Assembly (NCBI GenBank): GCA_003154095.1
Contig: PMCK01000486.1
Coordinates: forward strand, 216 to 45,602
Source: Myxococcales bacterium
GTDB lineage: Bacteria > Myxococcota_A > Polyangia > Polyangiales > Polyangiaceae
Direction of reading: 5' to 3'
DNA: 45,387 nucleotides
Below, in pieces: positions 34,458 to 42,994 of this stretch. The number at the start of each line of letters is the position of its first letter. The first letter of the stretch is position 1. Below the pieces are notes generated by a model, which was not told where the DNA came from, did not search any database, and saw only the letters and a program-made list of their open reading frames with translations. The position numbers and the translations under genes are program-made.

Positions 34458-34850
34458 TTAGTTGTCCGGCGCTCCGCAAACCAACCAGGCCTCGAGCGCC
34501 TTGCGTTCATTCAATTCCAAGGCAACGCCGGAACTCGGCGGCGGTTGGGTGCAGTTGCGCAAAACTTGTAGAATCGTGATTTGCCAATCCGAAAGGCTCT
34601 GTTGATCGTTCAAGGGCCAGAGTCCCGCGTCGTTGTTCTGTGAGTGACATCCACCGCAGCGCGATTGCACAATTGGCACGACATCACGCGAGAAGCTTGG
34701 AACTGCCACGGGACAACTCGCCACGGTAGTACCGGGACAGGTGGTTGTCTGCGCGTCCTGTTCGACAATCGAATCGGGTGAACTGTGGCACCCGATAAGT
34801 GATATCGCCGTCGCAAACTGTGTAAGTGAGACGCTGAGCTTTCCGCGCAT
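34458..34850 (-). CDS. small monohaem c-type lipoprotein
   Basis: About 130 residues from the Met at 34850; the frame is open far upstream without similarity. Lipobox SLIGC at residue 21, then VPSFSRDVVPIVQSRCGGCHSQ with the c-haem motif CGGCH at residues 65-69, and a C-terminal ALEAWLVCGAPDN. This short form is typical of lipoprotein cytochrome-like domains found beside propeller proteins in Myxococcota. It lies upstream of the TolB-like and NHL genes on the same strand but is separated from them by 480 bases with transposase debris. Confidence 0.78.
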   Translation of the reverse strand: MRGKLSVSLTQFATAISLIGCHSSPDSIVEQDAQTTTCPGTTVASCPVAVPSFSRDVVPIVQSRCGGCHSQNNDAGLWPLNDQQSLSDWQITILQVLRNCTQPPPSSGVALELNERKALEAWLVCGAPDN

Positions 34851-35316
34851 GGTTCTATATGCATATGGTTCCGCAGACTGCCGAGCGCCAGGTGACCTGC
34901 CTGGCGTGGGCCATAAGCCCCAGCCGTCGCGTGGTAACACTTTCGAGATCGTCAAGGAAAGGCACTCCGCGATCTCGTCCTGGCGGGCCGTGTCCATTGC
35001 GAGTGCAGCAGTAGACGAGGGCACCTGGGCCATATCGTCGTTTTCTAACTCAGGAGACTCTTCGAAGGGACCTAATCGATTGCAATACAAGTCAACTATT
35101 TTCAGAACCGTCCCGGCAGTAAGGTGGAGGTCCCGGATGCAGCGGGCGCTGAGGGCATTCAGTATGAGTCGCGATCTCGTATGGTCGCACGTAGTCACGC
35201 AAACTAACGCGTACACGCCCTATTCGTACTGCGTGCTCGCCATGTCCGAGTGAGCAACGCACTTCGAGTCGTGGTCAGACTTTTTTCAGAAGCAATGCGG
35301 AACCCCTTGAATCCAA
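34851..35316. other. region without a supported gene
   Basis: About 470 bases between divergent lipoprotein genes. Open frames exist but none has a recognisable domain or credible ribosome site. It presumably holds the promoters for both flanking genes; the palindrome at 35317 lies at its right end. Confidence 0.35.
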
Positions 35317-35335
35317 GTGCGACAAATTGTCGCAC
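35317..35335. promoter_or_regulatory. perfect 19-bp palindrome, candidate copper-regulon operator
   Basis: GTGCGACAAATTGTCGCAC: two perfect nine-base arms around one central base, 55 bases before the start of the lipoprotein/OprC operon. Near-copies occur at 43785-43803 (before the MNIO operon) and 44421-44439. Operator function is inferred. Confidence 0.6.
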
Positions 35336-35390
35336 CCGACTAAATGGGCTTGCCGCCAACCGTATGCCGCACTAGCTCCAGGGCACTCAC

Positions 35391-36869
35391 GTGCGCCACA
35401 ATCGTCCTGCTCGCGCGATCCGTCAAGCCCGTGTCTTACCCGACGTAGGTAAACCAAACCGTGCGTGCCAATGCGCTGCACTTTGGCTGCTCGCGCTCTC
35501 TGGGTTCGGGTGCGTGGACGAAAGACCAGCGATTGAAGCGAAGTTTCAGGAAATCTCGTTTGACGAGCAGCCCGCGTTGCAGCTCGACCAAAGTGCAGTT
35601 GCCGTCTCGGCTCACGCGAGCTCGGGTTTGCCCGTCACTTATCAAAGTTTGACGCCGAATACCTGCTCCGCTGATCGACAATCGGGCCTTGTTACAGGCG
35701 AAGTATCCGGGACTTGCTCGATTGAGGCAGACCAACTAGGGAATGCGGAATTCGGCCCGGCGCGACCAGCGACTCAAAGCGTAACCTTTCGATTCAGTGA
35801 CTCTCTCAGATTCGAATCCGCACTTTCGCTGGGCTTGTATGACACAGTCACGACTCAAGCCGTCAATCCTGCCGGCAACCCAATCACGTACTCAACGACA
35901 ACGCCCTCCGTCTGCTCGATAGATGCAAAGACCGGGCTTGTCGTCGCCCTTGCGCTTGGAACGTGCACCGTCACGGCCGCTTCGGGTGAAATCCAGATTT
36001 CGCAAAGCGCAACTATCGAGGCTTCGAGCACGAGTTCGACTCCGTCGCCGCCCACGGGTGTCACAGCAACGTTTGCAGGTACAACTAAGTCGGTGATTAT
36101 CACCGCGCAGTCGACAGCGAGTGGCGGAAGCCCAATTACCGAGTATTCTGCGGCGTCGACGCCGAATGGTATTACAGCCAAGAGCATGTCTCTGCCGGTC
36201 GTTGTCACTTGCCCGGCGGGTTGCACCGGATATGCATTCGCTCTCGTTGCCACGAATTCGTTGGGCTCGAGCGCACCGTCGGTGGCCGCAGACGTTATCG
36301 CAAACTACGGAGTCACTGCCGTGTTTCATGAGCCAGATACGCAGCCCAATGACTCGATATTCGTTGGGCGATACAAGTTCAACGCGACCAGGTTTACGGT
36401 CTCTGGGTTGAGTGGGCGACTGAGTGAGGCGATGACCGGTAGCTCGAGTCCGTATCCCAATGACACAATGAATTGGCTGATGCTCAATCATCAGCTGTCC
36501 GCACAGTCCTTTGAAGCCGGTGATGTGAAGGGGCTCTTGGTAACGACGTTTCTGCTCCCGACAACGAACACTCTTGCGAGCAATCCTGCGTTCGGAGGTA
36601 CAGACGGTTGGACTCCAGGCACGGGCATGGGGCTTTACTACGGCTATCCCGGAACGAACCCCGCGAACGCGTACGTTAGGGTTTTCGTCAGCACCCAAGA
36701 TCCATCGGCAACTCCGAGTACAACGGCAATCGACAAACTGGCGTATGCGGACTGCACACCGGGAGGCATGATGGGTGCGAGCTGCATGACGGGCACGTCG
36801 AATGCGGGCTATGGGAGCCTTGGCACTATGAGTGGATATCCTGTGTCGCAGGTTACGGTTCAACAATAA
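35391..36869 (+). CDS. lipoprotein with FN3-like domain and C-terminal Met/Cys domain
   Basis: About 492 residues with a GTG start. A signal segment (CAALWLLALSGFGC) is followed by two Ig-like repeats (YQSLTPNTCSADRQSGLVTG and YSTTTPSVCSIDAKTGLVVA, MBG-type), then an FN3-like domain (PPTGVTATFAGTTKSVIITA). The C-terminal domain, about residues 325-492, is homologous to that of the next gene (VFHEPDTQPNDSIFVGRYKF; LMLNHQL; GLLVTTFLLPTTNT; IDKLAYADCTPGG). It ends with a CTPGGMMGASCMTG motif at about residue 455. It is the first gene of the putative copper operon with the 36898 lipoprotein, OprC-like receptor and TonB genes. Confidence 0.75.
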   Translation: MRHNRPARAIRQARVLPDVGKPNRACQCAALWLLALSGFGCVDERPAIEAKFQEISFDEQPALQLDQSAVAVSAHASSGLPVTYQSLTPNTCSADRQSGLVTGEVSGTCSIEADQLGNAEFGPARPATQSVTFRFSDSLRFESALSLGLYDTVTTQAVNPAGNPITYSTTTPSVCSIDAKTGLVVALALGTCTVTAASGEIQISQSATIEASSTSSTPSPPTGVTATFAGTTKSVIITAQSTASGGSPITEYSAASTPNGITAKSMSLPVVVTCPAGCTGYAFALVATNSLGSSAPSVAADVIANYGVTAVFHEPDTQPNDSIFVGRYKFNATRFTVSGLSGRLSEAMTGSSSPYPNDTMNWLMLNHQLSAQSFEAGDVKGLLVTTFLLPTTNTLASNPAFGGTDGWTPGTGMGLYYGYPGTNPANAYVRVFVSTQDPSATPSTTAIDKLAYADCTPGGMMGASCMTGTSNAGYGSLGTMSGYPVSQVTVQQ

Positions 36870-36897
36870 GCATTCTGTATCGAAAGAGGGATGGAGT

Positions 36898-38163
36898 ATG
36901 AACGGCAAAGCATTGATAACGACAGCAGTTTTAGGCGCCCTCGCGTGGGCTTGCAGCAGCGACAATGACGCGCAGCTATCCGGCGCCGCAACAGGCGGAG
37001 CTAGTAGCGCAACGGGTACTGGCGGCAAGAGCGCCACCGGCGCCAGTACTGAGGCGGGCACTTCGGCAATCGCGGGCACGACGGGTCTGGGCGGCGGTGC
37101 TGCAACCGGCGGTATGGCGATGACGGGTGGCTCCGCTCCCATGGGTACGACGGCCACTGGCGGCATGATAGCTACTGGTGGAGTCAGCACCTCTTCCGGT
37201 GGCATGGCGATGACAGGCGGCGCAACGGGCATGGGCACCATGGCCATGGGTGGCATGATGATGAATATGGGTGGAATGGTCGGCACTCTCCCGGCAGGCG
37301 GAAGCGCATCGAGTTCCGGTGGTTCGAGCGGAATTGGCGGAACCAGTTCCACCAGCACGGGCAACAAACCGTTCGAGATGAGCGTTGGACCCGGTGGCGC
37401 GCCTGGCACCGCAATTGTGAACGTCACCGCGCGGTCGCAGAGCGACTCGGGCGCCGTTACTGAATACTCCGTAACCGCGCAACCCGGTTCCATCAAGGTG
37501 ACCAGCTCTACTTTGCCTATCATGGTGACGGGCCTGGTTGCGCAGACGGATTACACGTTTACCGTGGTGGCCCATTACGAAGATGGCAGCGCACAATCCG
37601 CTATGACGGGGGAGCTTGGTTTCTATGATGTCGTTGAAACCTTTGACGAGCCCATGACGCAACCGAACAATACCATCTTCACCGGTTCGTTCGCGTACGA
37701 CTTCACAGCAGAAGCAGTGTCGAGTCTTGCCGGAACGCTAACGGAGTCAATGACGAAGATCAACGGAGTGTATGCATCACCCATGACCACCGTGTCGTTG
37801 GGCTATCAACTCTCTTCGGTTGCGGCGAATCTCGGTGGCGTCAACGGACTGCTCGTGACGACGTTTGGCCTTCCGACGACGGACACATTTACCGGCGGCG
37901 GCTTTGCCCCTGGAGGAACGCAGTATTACGGCCTTCAAGAAGGAACACCGAATAACCACAACGCGTACGCGATGATCTTTGTGAACACCCAAGACCCCAT
38001 GACTTCACTGGCGCAGGCTCAGATCGACAAGCTTGCCTACGCGGACTGTACTGCGGGTGGAATGATGATGTCGTCGTGCATGACAGGTACGACTGCGGCT
38101 GGCTACGGTCGCTCGGGAACCATGGGCGGATATCCGATGAGTCAAGTAATCACGAGGCGCTAG
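36898..38163 (+). CDS. Met-rich lipoprotein, paralogous to its upstream neighbour
   Basis: About 421 residues from the ATG at 36898, which has a GGAG site. Lipobox LAWAC near residue 19. Residues about 25-150 are a Gly/Thr/Ser/Met-rich linker in which Met recurs as GGMAMTGG, GTMAMGGMMMNMGGM and similar, a composition able to bind Cu(I). An FN3-like domain and the C-terminal domain follow (ETFDEPMTQPNNTIFTGSF, SLGYQLSS, GLLVTTFGLPTTDT, IDKLAYADCTAGG). The motif CTAGGMMMSSCMTG is at residue 384. The receptor gene follows 85 bases downstream. I infer a periplasmic or surface copper-binding role. Confidence 0.75.
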   Translation: MNGKALITTAVLGALAWACSSDNDAQLSGAATGGASSATGTGGKSATGASTEAGTSAIAGTTGLGGGAATGGMAMTGGSAPMGTTATGGMIATGGVSTSSGGMAMTGGATGMGTMAMGGMMMNMGGMVGTLPAGGSASSSGGSSGIGGTSSTSTGNKPFEMSVGPGGAPGTAIVNVTARSQSDSGAVTEYSVTAQPGSIKVTSSTLPIMVTGLVAQTDYTFTVVAHYEDGSAQSAMTGELGFYDVVETFDEPMTQPNNTIFTGSFAYDFTAEAVSSLAGTLTESMTKINGVYASPMTTVSLGYQLSSVAANLGGVNGLLVTTFGLPTTDTFTGGGFAPGGTQYYGLQEGTPNNHNAYAMIFVNTQDPMTSLAQAQIDKLAYADCTAGGMMMSSCMTGTTAAGYGRSGTMGGYPMSQVITRR

Positions 38164-38248
38164 CCGCGACACATGATCCTGATTTCGGTCGATGGCGGCA
38201 GTAAGGCGCAGCTAGGCAATTGGACCGCGAGCTTGTCGATAGCTTTGA

Positions 38249-40474
38249 GTGGCGGTGGCGGTGCGTAAACTCACGCGCATTTGTGCAGGGGTGCTCTTGC
38301 TCCCCACTTCCGCAGCGGCCGCCGAGGTCGTTACGGTGGCTCCGATTGACGTGGCCGCTACACCTGAAGCCAACGATTCGACGGACACGTCGCTCGGCGC
38401 GGACACCATCCAAGACTCGAGTGCCGAAGAAGGGCGACCCGGGCCGAGCGGCGACGCTGCTCGGCTTCTGCTCGATTCGCCCGCCGTTGGCCTTCGTTCG
38501 AATGGACCCATCTCGAGTCTGCCGGCGATTCACGGCCTTGCCGATGATCGTCTGCGAATCCAAGTGGACGGCGTCGAGCTTTCAACGGCTTGCCCCAACC
38601 ACATGAATTCTCCGCTTTCGTACGTGGATCCCAGCACCGTGGGCAAGGTCACGGTGTTTGCGGGGGCAACTCCCGTGAGTGTCGGAGGCGACAACCTTGG
38701 AGGTACGGTGCAGGTAAGTTCGACCGAACCCAAGTTTGCGACCGGAGATAAGCCCTATCGCTTCGATGGTCAATTGGGCTCGTTCTACCGCAGCAATGGG
38801 AATGCCTTTGGATACAACTTCCGTGCAAGCGGTGCTGGGCGATGGCTTGCCGTGACGTACGCCCAATCGCAATCGCAGTCGGACAACTACGTGGCGGGTG
38901 GCAACTTCAAACCGACGAGTGCGGGTCGAGAAGGCGCGTTGCTCTTGCCTGCAAACGTGGTTGGCTCGTCCGCTTACAAGGGGGCGTTGAATCGCGCGCT
39001 CGGCATCGCCGCATTGTACGAGGGGCATAGTCTGCAATTGAATCTGTCGCGCCAAACAGTTGGTTTCGAGGGCTTTCCCAACCAACGCATGGACATGACG
39101 CAGAACGACAATAACGTTGCAGCCATCCGCTATCGGGGCCAATTTGCATGGGGTGACTTACTTGCGCGGGCCAGCTACCAAAGAACCGACCACGCAATGG
39201 ACATGGGTCCGGATCGCTATTCATATGGAACGGGTATGCCCATGCGTACTCGCGGTAAAACTCGTGGCGCGGGCCTGCAAAGCAACGTGCTGCTCTCCGA
39301 TAAGGACGGGTTGCGGTTGGGAGGCGAATACCAAGAGTACACGCTATTTGACTGGTGGGACCCGGTGAGCAATTCAGGGAGCATGGGTCCAAACACATTT
39401 TACAACATCGATTACGGGCGCCGGCGGAAGGTCGACGCTTTTGCCGAATGGGAAGCAACGTGGACTCGAGCGTGGACTAGTCAGATAGGTATTCGCAGCG
39501 ACAACGTCGCCACCAATGCCGGACCCGTCCAGGGATACAACAGCTCCTTCAATGATGTGTGGGCTCAAGATGCAGCCGCGTTCAATGCGACGAAGCGCGA
39601 CCAACTGGATAAGAACCTAGACCTTACGGCACTGCTCCGCTTTTCGCCCAAAGAGACACTCGATTATCTACTCGGCTACTCGCGCAAATCACGATCTCCC
39701 AACCTTTACCAGCGGTACGCCTGGGCCAACAATCCCATGGCCGCACTGATGAACAACTTGGCGGGTGACGGCAACGGATACATCGGCAATGTCGATTTGA
39801 AACCCGAAGTGGCGCACACATGGAGCCTGAATGCCCGTTGGCGTGACGCCGGCCGTCAGCGTTGGGAGCTCGATGCAACGAGCTACTTCACGTACATCGA
39901 GGACTACATCGACGCCAGACGCTGCGAATCGCTGCAATGCAGCGCCACCGCAAACCAAACGGCGGGCTTCGTCTTGCTTCAGTACCTGAATCGAACAGCC
40001 AGAATTCACGGTATCGACGTATCGGGGAGGCTCCTTTTCGCAAAGTCGGCCCGCATGGGAGCACTCACGGGGGTTGGCGTCTTGAGCTATGTCAACGGGC
40101 AGAACGTAACCACTGGCGATGGGCTTTATGACATCATGCCGTTCAATGCCAAGTTTAGGCTCCAGCACTCGATAGGCGGGCTTGAATCACAGGCTGAGGT
40201 TATCGCCGTTGCTGACAAGAGCCACGTTTCTCACGTTCGCAACGAAATAGAAACGCCTGCATATTGGCTGCTCAATCTTCGCGCAAGCTATCGATGGGAG
40301 GTGGCTCGGTTGGATGTGTCCGTCGAAAACCTGGTCAACCGACTGTACTACGCGCCGCTCTCGGGGGTCTATGTTGGGCAGGGACCATCAATGACGACCA
40401 ACGGTGTTCCCTGGGGCGTGGCGGTTCCGGGACGTGGGCGCTCATTCGACTTCGCCTTCAACTACTATTTCTAG
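38249..40474 (+). CDS. oprC: OprC-like copper TonB-dependent receptor
   Basis: About 741 residues; start GTG (38249, or GTG at 38261). Signal peptide (ICAGVLLLPTSAAAAE), plug with LPAIHGLADDRLRIQVDGVELSTACPNHMNSP, and a barrel ending SFDFAFNYYF. Two copper motifs of Pseudomonas aeruginosa OprC are both kept: the CxxxM site (Cys115-Pro-Asn-His-Met119) and the HxM site (His315-Ala-Met317, then Met319). OprC binds and is reported to import copper through the outer membrane. It lies between the Met-rich lipoprotein gene and a dedicated TonB gene. Confidence 0.88.
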   Translation: MAVAVRKLTRICAGVLLLPTSAAAAEVVTVAPIDVAATPEANDSTDTSLGADTIQDSSAEEGRPGPSGDAARLLLDSPAVGLRSNGPISSLPAIHGLADDRLRIQVDGVELSTACPNHMNSPLSYVDPSTVGKVTVFAGATPVSVGGDNLGGTVQVSSTEPKFATGDKPYRFDGQLGSFYRSNGNAFGYNFRASGAGRWLAVTYAQSQSQSDNYVAGGNFKPTSAGREGALLLPANVVGSSAYKGALNRALGIAALYEGHSLQLNLSRQTVGFEGFPNQRMDMTQNDNNVAAIRYRGQFAWGDLLARASYQRTDHAMDMGPDRYSYGTGMPMRTRGKTRGAGLQSNVLLSDKDGLRLGGEYQEYTLFDWWDPVSNSGSMGPNTFYNIDYGRRRKVDAFAEWEATWTRAWTSQIGIRSDNVATNAGPVQGYNSSFNDVWAQDAAAFNATKRDQLDKNLDLTALLRFSPKETLDYLLGYSRKSRSPNLYQRYAWANNPMAALMNNLAGDGNGYIGNVDLKPEVAHTWSLNARWRDAGRQRWELDATSYFTYIEDYIDARRCESLQCSATANQTAGFVLLQYLNRTARIHGIDVSGRLLFAKSARMGALTGVGVLSYVNGQNVTTGDGLYDIMPFNAKFRLQHSIGGLESQAEVIAVADKSHVSHVRNEIETPAYWLLNLRASYRWEVARLDVSVENLVNRLYYAPLSGVYVGQGPSMTTNGVPWGVAVPGRGRSFDFAFNYYF

Positions 40475-40475
40475 C

Positions 40476-41240
40476 ATGGCGCGCCGCGGCTCTTCCTTGT
40501 CGAAATCAGCCAGATTCTCCTGGTGGCTGGGTTGTTCTATCGCGGTGCATGTCGGTCTACTCAATGCCCGCTCAGCAGAACAACATGAGCTGGGGTCGCG
40601 GATGGGTCGCCCAATGACATTCGAACTGCTCGAAGTCCCCAAGGAGATTCCGGTGTCCATCGCCGTGAGCTCTGGTCAGGAATCACCTATCGATCTGGGC
40701 TCGACTCGAGTGCCGAACCGAGCATCTGCCCGAAGCAGTCGAATGCCTGACTCCCAACCCATCGCGGTGCACCAATCGCAAGCAGTGCCGCCCACCACAC
40801 CGGAGGCTGCAGCTCATCCGGGCCCGTCAGAGCAGGGCGAAGATATTGGACCGACGTCGTCGGGTGGGCGTACCGCGGTCTCCGCCGAAGCCGCACCCCT
40901 ACCGAAGGCATCGGTGGGTACGAGCCAAACACCGGGAACTAACATCTCGCATGCGAGAGCAGACTATTACAGTTTGCTAAGAGCCGCAGTCGAGCGGCAC
41001 CGGGAGTATCCGCGAGCGGCGAGGCGCGCACGCCTGCAAGGCACGGTGGTTCTGCGGTTGTCAGTGTCGCGCGCGGGCCAATTGCTTTCGGCAAGCGTGA
41101 GCAAGTCTTCAGGAGAAGACACCTTGGATAATGCCGCGCTGTCGGCGGTACGAATGACTGGAACATTTCCTGCCGCACCAGCCGAAGTGGGAGGCGTAGC
41201 GATCACTCTCGAATTGCCATTCGTATTTCGATTGAGGTAG
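40476..41240 (+). CDS. tonB: TonB-family energy transducer paired with the OprC-like receptor
   Basis: About 254 residues, starting two bases after the receptor stop. One N-terminal membrane helix (FSWWLGCSIAVHVGLLNA), a long Pro/Ser/Ala-rich spacer, and a TonB C-terminal domain (REYPRAARRARLQGTVVLRLSV, DTLDNAALSAVRMTGTFPAAP) ending FVFRLR. No exbB/exbD is adjacent. The tight linkage indicates a transducer for the copper receptor. It is convergent with the DUF2063 gene after a 33-base gap. Confidence 0.87.
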   Translation: MARRGSSLSKSARFSWWLGCSIAVHVGLLNARSAEQHELGSRMGRPMTFELLEVPKEIPVSIAVSSGQESPIDLGSTRVPNRASARSSRMPDSQPIAVHQSQAVPPTTPEAAAHPGPSEQGEDIGPTSSGGRTAVSAEAAPLPKASVGTSQTPGTNISHARADYYSLLRAAVERHREYPRAARRARLQGTVVLRLSVSRAGQLLSASVSKSSGEDTLDNAALSAVRMTGTFPAAPAEVGGVAITLELPFVFRLR

Positions 41241-41273
41241 TTGGTGCGAGGCTGGCACGAGCAAGACTGTGCT

Positions 41274-42146
41274 TCATGGAGGTTGAGCCACGAGCACCCC
41301 ATGCTTGCGGCAAATGCTGAGACAACTCCGGATGAGATCTGGGAGCGAGTCCTTCGACTCGGCTGGGGTCACAGCGTCGAGTCGGTCGATGGCTTCTGCC
41401 AGTGAAGATTGGTCGAGCAGTGACAAGAGCGTAAATTCCAGTGGCTCTAGCGCGAGGCGTCCAAAACCTGACGAGGTTCGTTGAATCAGCCAGTGCTTTG
41501 GCGTCAGGTAACGTTCTGGCAATACCGCTGCGCTCTCATCCTCGGGTCGAATGGCATCGCGGATGTCAAGCAGTGGCCAATGCTCCTGAATGAGCGCCAC
41601 GTTGGTGGCCAACCGAAGCTTGATTGTCCCCACCTGCACTGCATCAGCGTTGAGCGGCTCTGAAGCAGAAACTGGCGCCTGAAAAATCTTTCTAAACGAC
41701 TCGTCAATGCTGGTGGCCTCCCTAACCGCACGCTGCGGCGGTATTCTTGCTGCGTCAGAATCCCGTTCCGGCGCGCCATATCCCTCGCGCACGAAGTCGG
41801 CAAACCCGTCAGCCGCGTGCGAAAGATCGAAATGCTGCGGTGGCGATTGCAGCAGGAACTTCATTGCGTACCCGTTGAATGTCCAATGGCCGAGCAAACG
41901 CGCGAGCGACGGAAATTCGGTTTGCAATGCGCTCAGCAGTCGAAACCAATACTGTCGGTTGTAGATAGCGAGTCGTTCTTTGGCGTGATGGGCAACGCTG
42001 TCAACGACGGCGTCTATGATGTGCCTTTCATAGGCATCGATATCCGCGCGAAGCCAACCGGTTTCGCGGCGAAGTGGTACCCGCAGCAACCGCCCGAATT
42101 TCTGCTGGAGTTCTTCAACCCAGCTTGGCAGAGCGGGAACTAGCAT
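41274..42146 (-). CDS. DUF2063 (BufC/HvfC-type) partner of the MNIO enzyme
   Basis: About 290 residues. The N-terminal half has the DUF2063 look (RLAIYNRQYWFRLLSALQTEFPSLARLLG, then YAMKFLLQSPPQHFDLSHAADGFADFV); the C-terminal half is an all-purpose helical region (LEFTLLSLLDQSSLAEAIDRL) resembling a winged-helix or precursor-recognition domain. In bufferin and related systems this partner helps the DUF692 oxidase recognise its peptide substrate. Its ATG overlaps the MNIO stop by seven bases, a coupled pair. Confidence 0.85.
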   Translation of the reverse strand: MLVPALPSWVEELQQKFGRLLRVPLRRETGWLRADIDAYERHIIDAVVDSVAHHAKERLAIYNRQYWFRLLSALQTEFPSLARLLGHWTFNGYAMKFLLQSPPQHFDLSHAADGFADFVREGYGAPERDSDAARIPPQRAVREATSIDESFRKIFQAPVSASEPLNADAVQVGTIKLRLATNVALIQEHWPLLDIRDAIRPEDESAAVLPERYLTPKHWLIQRTSSGFGRLALEPLEFTLLSLLDQSSLAEAIDRLDAVTPAESKDSLPDLIRSCLSICRKHGVLVAQPP

Positions 42147-42994
42147 GCTCGCGCACCCATTGCCTTTCTGAGTTCGTCAACGAGGACGGGCAACGGTGGG
42201 ATCTTGTCGTCCCATTCGAGGAGCGTTGGAAATGGTCCTCCGATTTGCCAGGCATACTTGTAGAGCGTCCAAACGCTGTCCGCCACCAGATGGTCGTGCG
42301 TGTCAACGATAAGTCCCGATGGGTCGCGCGAGTGCCCTGCCATATGCACCTGCAACACTCGAGAGAAATCGATGCGCTCGAGATACGTCTTGGGATCGAA
42401 AGAATGGTTGTGACTCGAGACGAAGACATTGTTGACATCGAGCAGGAGCCCGCAATCGGCTTGCTCGACAATGGCTGATATGAAGTCCCACTCGGTCAGC
42501 GTTGAGCTCTTGTACGAGACGTAACTCGAGAGGTTTTCGAGCCCAAAGGGACGACCGAGACGCTTCTGAACGTATGCGGCGCGCGCAGCAGCAACCTCGA
42601 CAAGTTCTGGGACATGAGGCACCGGCAGCAAATCATGGTGTCTATGATGTTCACTCGAGGTAAAGCACAGGTGGTCGGTTACGAATGGCGCATCGACGAG
42701 ATCGGCAAGTCGACAGAGCCGATCCAGGTACTCTTCGTCCGGGAAATCAGCGCCCAGGAGGTTGAGCCCGACCCCATGCAGTACAATCGGGTACTTCGCG
42801 CGTACCCGGCCCAGGTAGTGCAAAGGCGAGGCTGCGTCCGTCATGAAGTTCTCGCTGATTGCCTCGAAGTAATCAACTTCAGGCAATGATTCGAGCACTT
42901 CAGTGTAATGGACTTGGCGCAGCCCCAAGCCGAGAGCATTTCTAGCAATTCTGAGCCGGGGGCTTCCTCGGGTGGATGGCAAGCAGGTCGTCAC
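42140..42994 (-). CDS. DUF692 multinuclear non-haem iron oxidase (MNIO, BufB/MbnB-like)
   Basis: About 284 residues forming a TIM barrel of the DUF692/MNIO family. The conserved metal-ligand segments are present: FEAISENFM, VLHGVGL, VTDHLCF, LENLSSY, LLLDVNNVFVSSHNH, VLQVHMAGH and DTHDHLV, then LLEWDD. Such enzymes use iron and O2 to modify Cys residues of ribosomally made peptides (for example oxazolone/thioamide in methanobactin, thiooxazoles in bufferins). The ATG overlaps the upstream cytochrome gene's stop by four bases, and the DUF2063 partner follows. The most likely substrate is the Cys-rich cytochrome encoded just upstream. Confidence 0.93.
   Translation of the reverse strand: MTTCLPSTRGSPRLRIARNALGLGLRQVHYTEVLESLPEVDYFEAISENFMTDAASPLHYLGRVRAKYPIVLHGVGLNLLGADFPDEEYLDRLCRLADLVDAPFVTDHLCFTSSEHHRHHDLLPVPHVPELVEVAAARAAYVQKRLGRPFGLENLSSYVSYKSSTLTEWDFISAIVEQADCGLLLDVNNVFVSSHNHSFDPKTYLERIDFSRVLQVHMAGHSRDPSGLIVDTHDHLVADSVWTLYKYAWQIGGPFPTLLEWDDKIPPLPVLVDELRKAMGARAC

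Noticed and set aside
36898-38160. Long minus-strand open frames opposite the Met-rich lipoprotein
   Set aside because: They are Ala/His/Pro-rich shadows produced by the repetitive Gly/Met/Thr codons of the plus-strand gene and show no domain.
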